Shown here: one piece after another, positions 5,975 to 7,022 of the stretch | Layout: each line of letters starts with the position of its first letter | Position numbering within the stretch: the stretch's first letter is position 1 | Source: Arsenophonus sp052171895 | Lineage (GTDB): Bacteria; Pseudomonadota; Gammaproteobacteria; Enterobacterales; Enterobacteriaceae | Direction of reading: 5' to 3' | Assembly (NCBI GenBank): GCA_052171895.1 | Contig: JBQMRN010000026.1 | Span: forward strand, 1 to 7,022 | DNA length: 7,022 bases | Position numbers and translations under genes: made by a program | The notes under the pieces: model-generated | Seen by the model: only the letters and a program-made list of their open reading frames with translations | Databases searched by the model: none | Told to the model about the DNA's origin: nothing

Positions 5975-7022
5975 ATGGCTGTAATAAATTTCTTAAAATA
6001 CAGTGAAAGTGTTAACTCATGGACCCATTTACCTCTCTGAGGAATGCTTACCTGCGGAAGTTGTGCCATGGGTTTGTCTGGCGGCGCGCTACTGGTGTGC
6101 CTCTTCTAAATGTTCTCAGCACTGTTTTTTCTGGCAAAGCTGTAAGTTCTAAAAGCCCGCAGTTCATGCGGCGTCAAAGCTATTGGGCAACGGTTAGCAC
6201 AGTAGGTTTATATTTTACCCAACTGTGACTAGTAACACATTACTTTCACTAGCCCAATATTCTTTGGCCTTTCAACAACAACTAGCCGCGACTCAATGCT
6301 CTGTTTCTCGCCAACTACACCTCACATTGTTATACTGCAGTTACCACGCAAACATGGTATTGAAATTGGTATCTTTTCTGCCTTTCACACTTATGGTAGA
6401 GAACTCAATTAACATCCACATCTTCATCTCTCCGTTACCCGTAGCGGCCTGAATATTAAACATGCTGCATGGCGTGAATTGTTATTTAAAAAAAGCATGC
6501 GAAGAAATCTGGCAGGCGTTGTCATCCGGGGCTGCTGGCATCACATCTATGACCTGATAAATCCCAGTAGTCTTCCTGGTCTTTGGCAATATCCATGCAG
6601 GAAACACTGTCAGCATTACATGAAGACACAGTACTACGGACGTTACTGGAAAGTGCACTTCGTTAAAAAGACAAAATAGGCCGGGGTATAGCGTGAAATA
6701 CCTCTCGGGCGATACATTAAAAACACCAACCGATATCCCTGTCAAAACCGCGGCAATACCGAGGCGGAGTGGTTCTACATCATGACTATAAGAACCGGAC
6801 TAAAAGTGTGTAGCGTCAGCAGATTCTGACGTAGTAATAAATGATCGGGCGCTATATTAGCCATATTCCGCCGAGATATTTTAAGATGGTGCATTAGTAT
6901 AGTTTCTTGTTGAATCGTAAACAAGGCATACTATTACCGAAGGTGTATAAGGCGCTGGAGATAGCAGCTTGCAAAAAAACTAAAAAATTGGGGGTTCACC
7001 TTTCTGATAAAAGGATTCCTGT
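5975..7022 (+). pseudogene. IS91-family (HUH/Y2) transposase remnant, right copy
   Basis: Plus-strand counterpart of the left remnant. It starts near the ATG at 5975-5977 (MAVINFLK) and passes through a broken zinc-binding region. It then reads GIEIGIFSAFHTYGRELN, a stop codon TAA at 6410-6412, and HPHLHLSV (histidine codons at 6413, 6419 and 6425). Further on it reads YYGRYWKVHFVKKTK (near 6630-6676), a frameshifted version of the Y-L-G-R-Y tyrosine pair, MIGRYISHIPPRYFKM and LLNRKQGILLPKVYKALE. The window ends at LSDKR, just before the C-terminal end seen in the third copy. The same TAA before the HUH motif occurs in the left copy, so the lesion is shared rather than independent. Non-functional. 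Confidence 0.87.

Larger units (their letters stand above)
5369..7022. repeat. Right arm of the ~1.65 kb imperfect inverted repeat
   Basis: This is the reverse-complement partner of 1-1665. Near-identical blocks are 5577-5852 (pairs with 1188-1463) and 6298-6487 (pairs with 536-724). The inner limit is GCTACTTCTTGG at 5370-5381. The arm carries the plus-strand copy of the transposase remnant and stops at the window edge at the base homologous to the left arm's first base. The ~3.7 kb between the arms contains mpg, the rpn remnant and the third transposase fragment. Confidence 0.95.

Noticed and set aside
5833..6069. 78-codon minus-strand ORF
   Set aside because: It runs antisense to the start of the right transposase remnant, and the left arm does not preserve it intact.
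6225..6745. ORFs at 6225-6452 (+), 6479-6679 (+) and 6482-6745 (-)
   Set aside because: 6479-6679 is a piece of the broken transposase in the correct frame; the other two are off-frame or antisense readings of it.
1..7022. Functional composite transposon carrying mpg
   Set aside because: All transposase copies are broken and IS91 elements do not move as inverted-repeat composites; the structure fits a decayed inverted duplication better.
1..7022. CRISPR array, tRNA, rRNA or riboswitch
   Set aside because: No regularly spaced direct repeats, cloverleaf or conserved rRNA segment could be seen on either strand.

Overview
The window is AT-rich and heavily decayed. It carries one clearly intact gene, for a 3-methyladenine DNA glycosylase (mpg/aag family, minus strand, 3196-3708). 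Around it lie remnants of two selfish or recombination families: three broken copies of an IS91-family (HUH/Y2) transposase and one broken Rpn-family (PD-(D/E)XK) nuclease gene. The IS91 and Rpn remnants look most like enterobacterial-type members from memory. The glycosylase looks most like those of intracellular bacteria such as Rickettsia. Together with the low GC and the pseudogene load, this suggests a host-associated, probably intracellular, genome under reduction, possibly an Arsenophonus-like gammaproteobacterium. That placement is inference; no rRNA or housekeeping marker is present.

Layout. Positions 1-1665 and 5369-7022 form a long imperfect inverted repeat of about 1.65 kb per arm, and position 1 pairs with position 7022. 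Each arm holds a decayed IS91-family transposase reading outward (left arm minus strand, right arm plus strand). Both run off the window edge before their C-termini. Inside each transposase lies about 0.6 kb of unassigned sequence that is also repeated. Next to the left arm, 1707-2349 is a third fragment of the same transposase (C-terminal half, plus strand), which reaches its natural end. Positions 2350-3195 hold no recognisable gene except one short open frame. Then, reading leftward on the minus strand from about 5067, come an unrecognised 80-codon ORF (5067-4825), a second ORF in the same frame after a single TAA (4791-4558), the rpn remnant (4548-3698) and mpg (3708-3196). Positions 5068-5368 have no assignable gene.

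The glycosylase keeps every active-site position I can line up with the human enzyme, so it is probably functional alone in base-excision repair. Its start codon lies inside the last codons of the dead rpn frame, and a perfect -35 hexamer also lies in that dead frame. The two inverted-repeat arms share the same nonsense codon in the transposase. This implies that an already dead block was duplicated in inverted orientation, or that the arms have exchanged sequence since. I see no CRISPR array, tRNA, rRNA, complete insertion sequence or clearly novel defence system.
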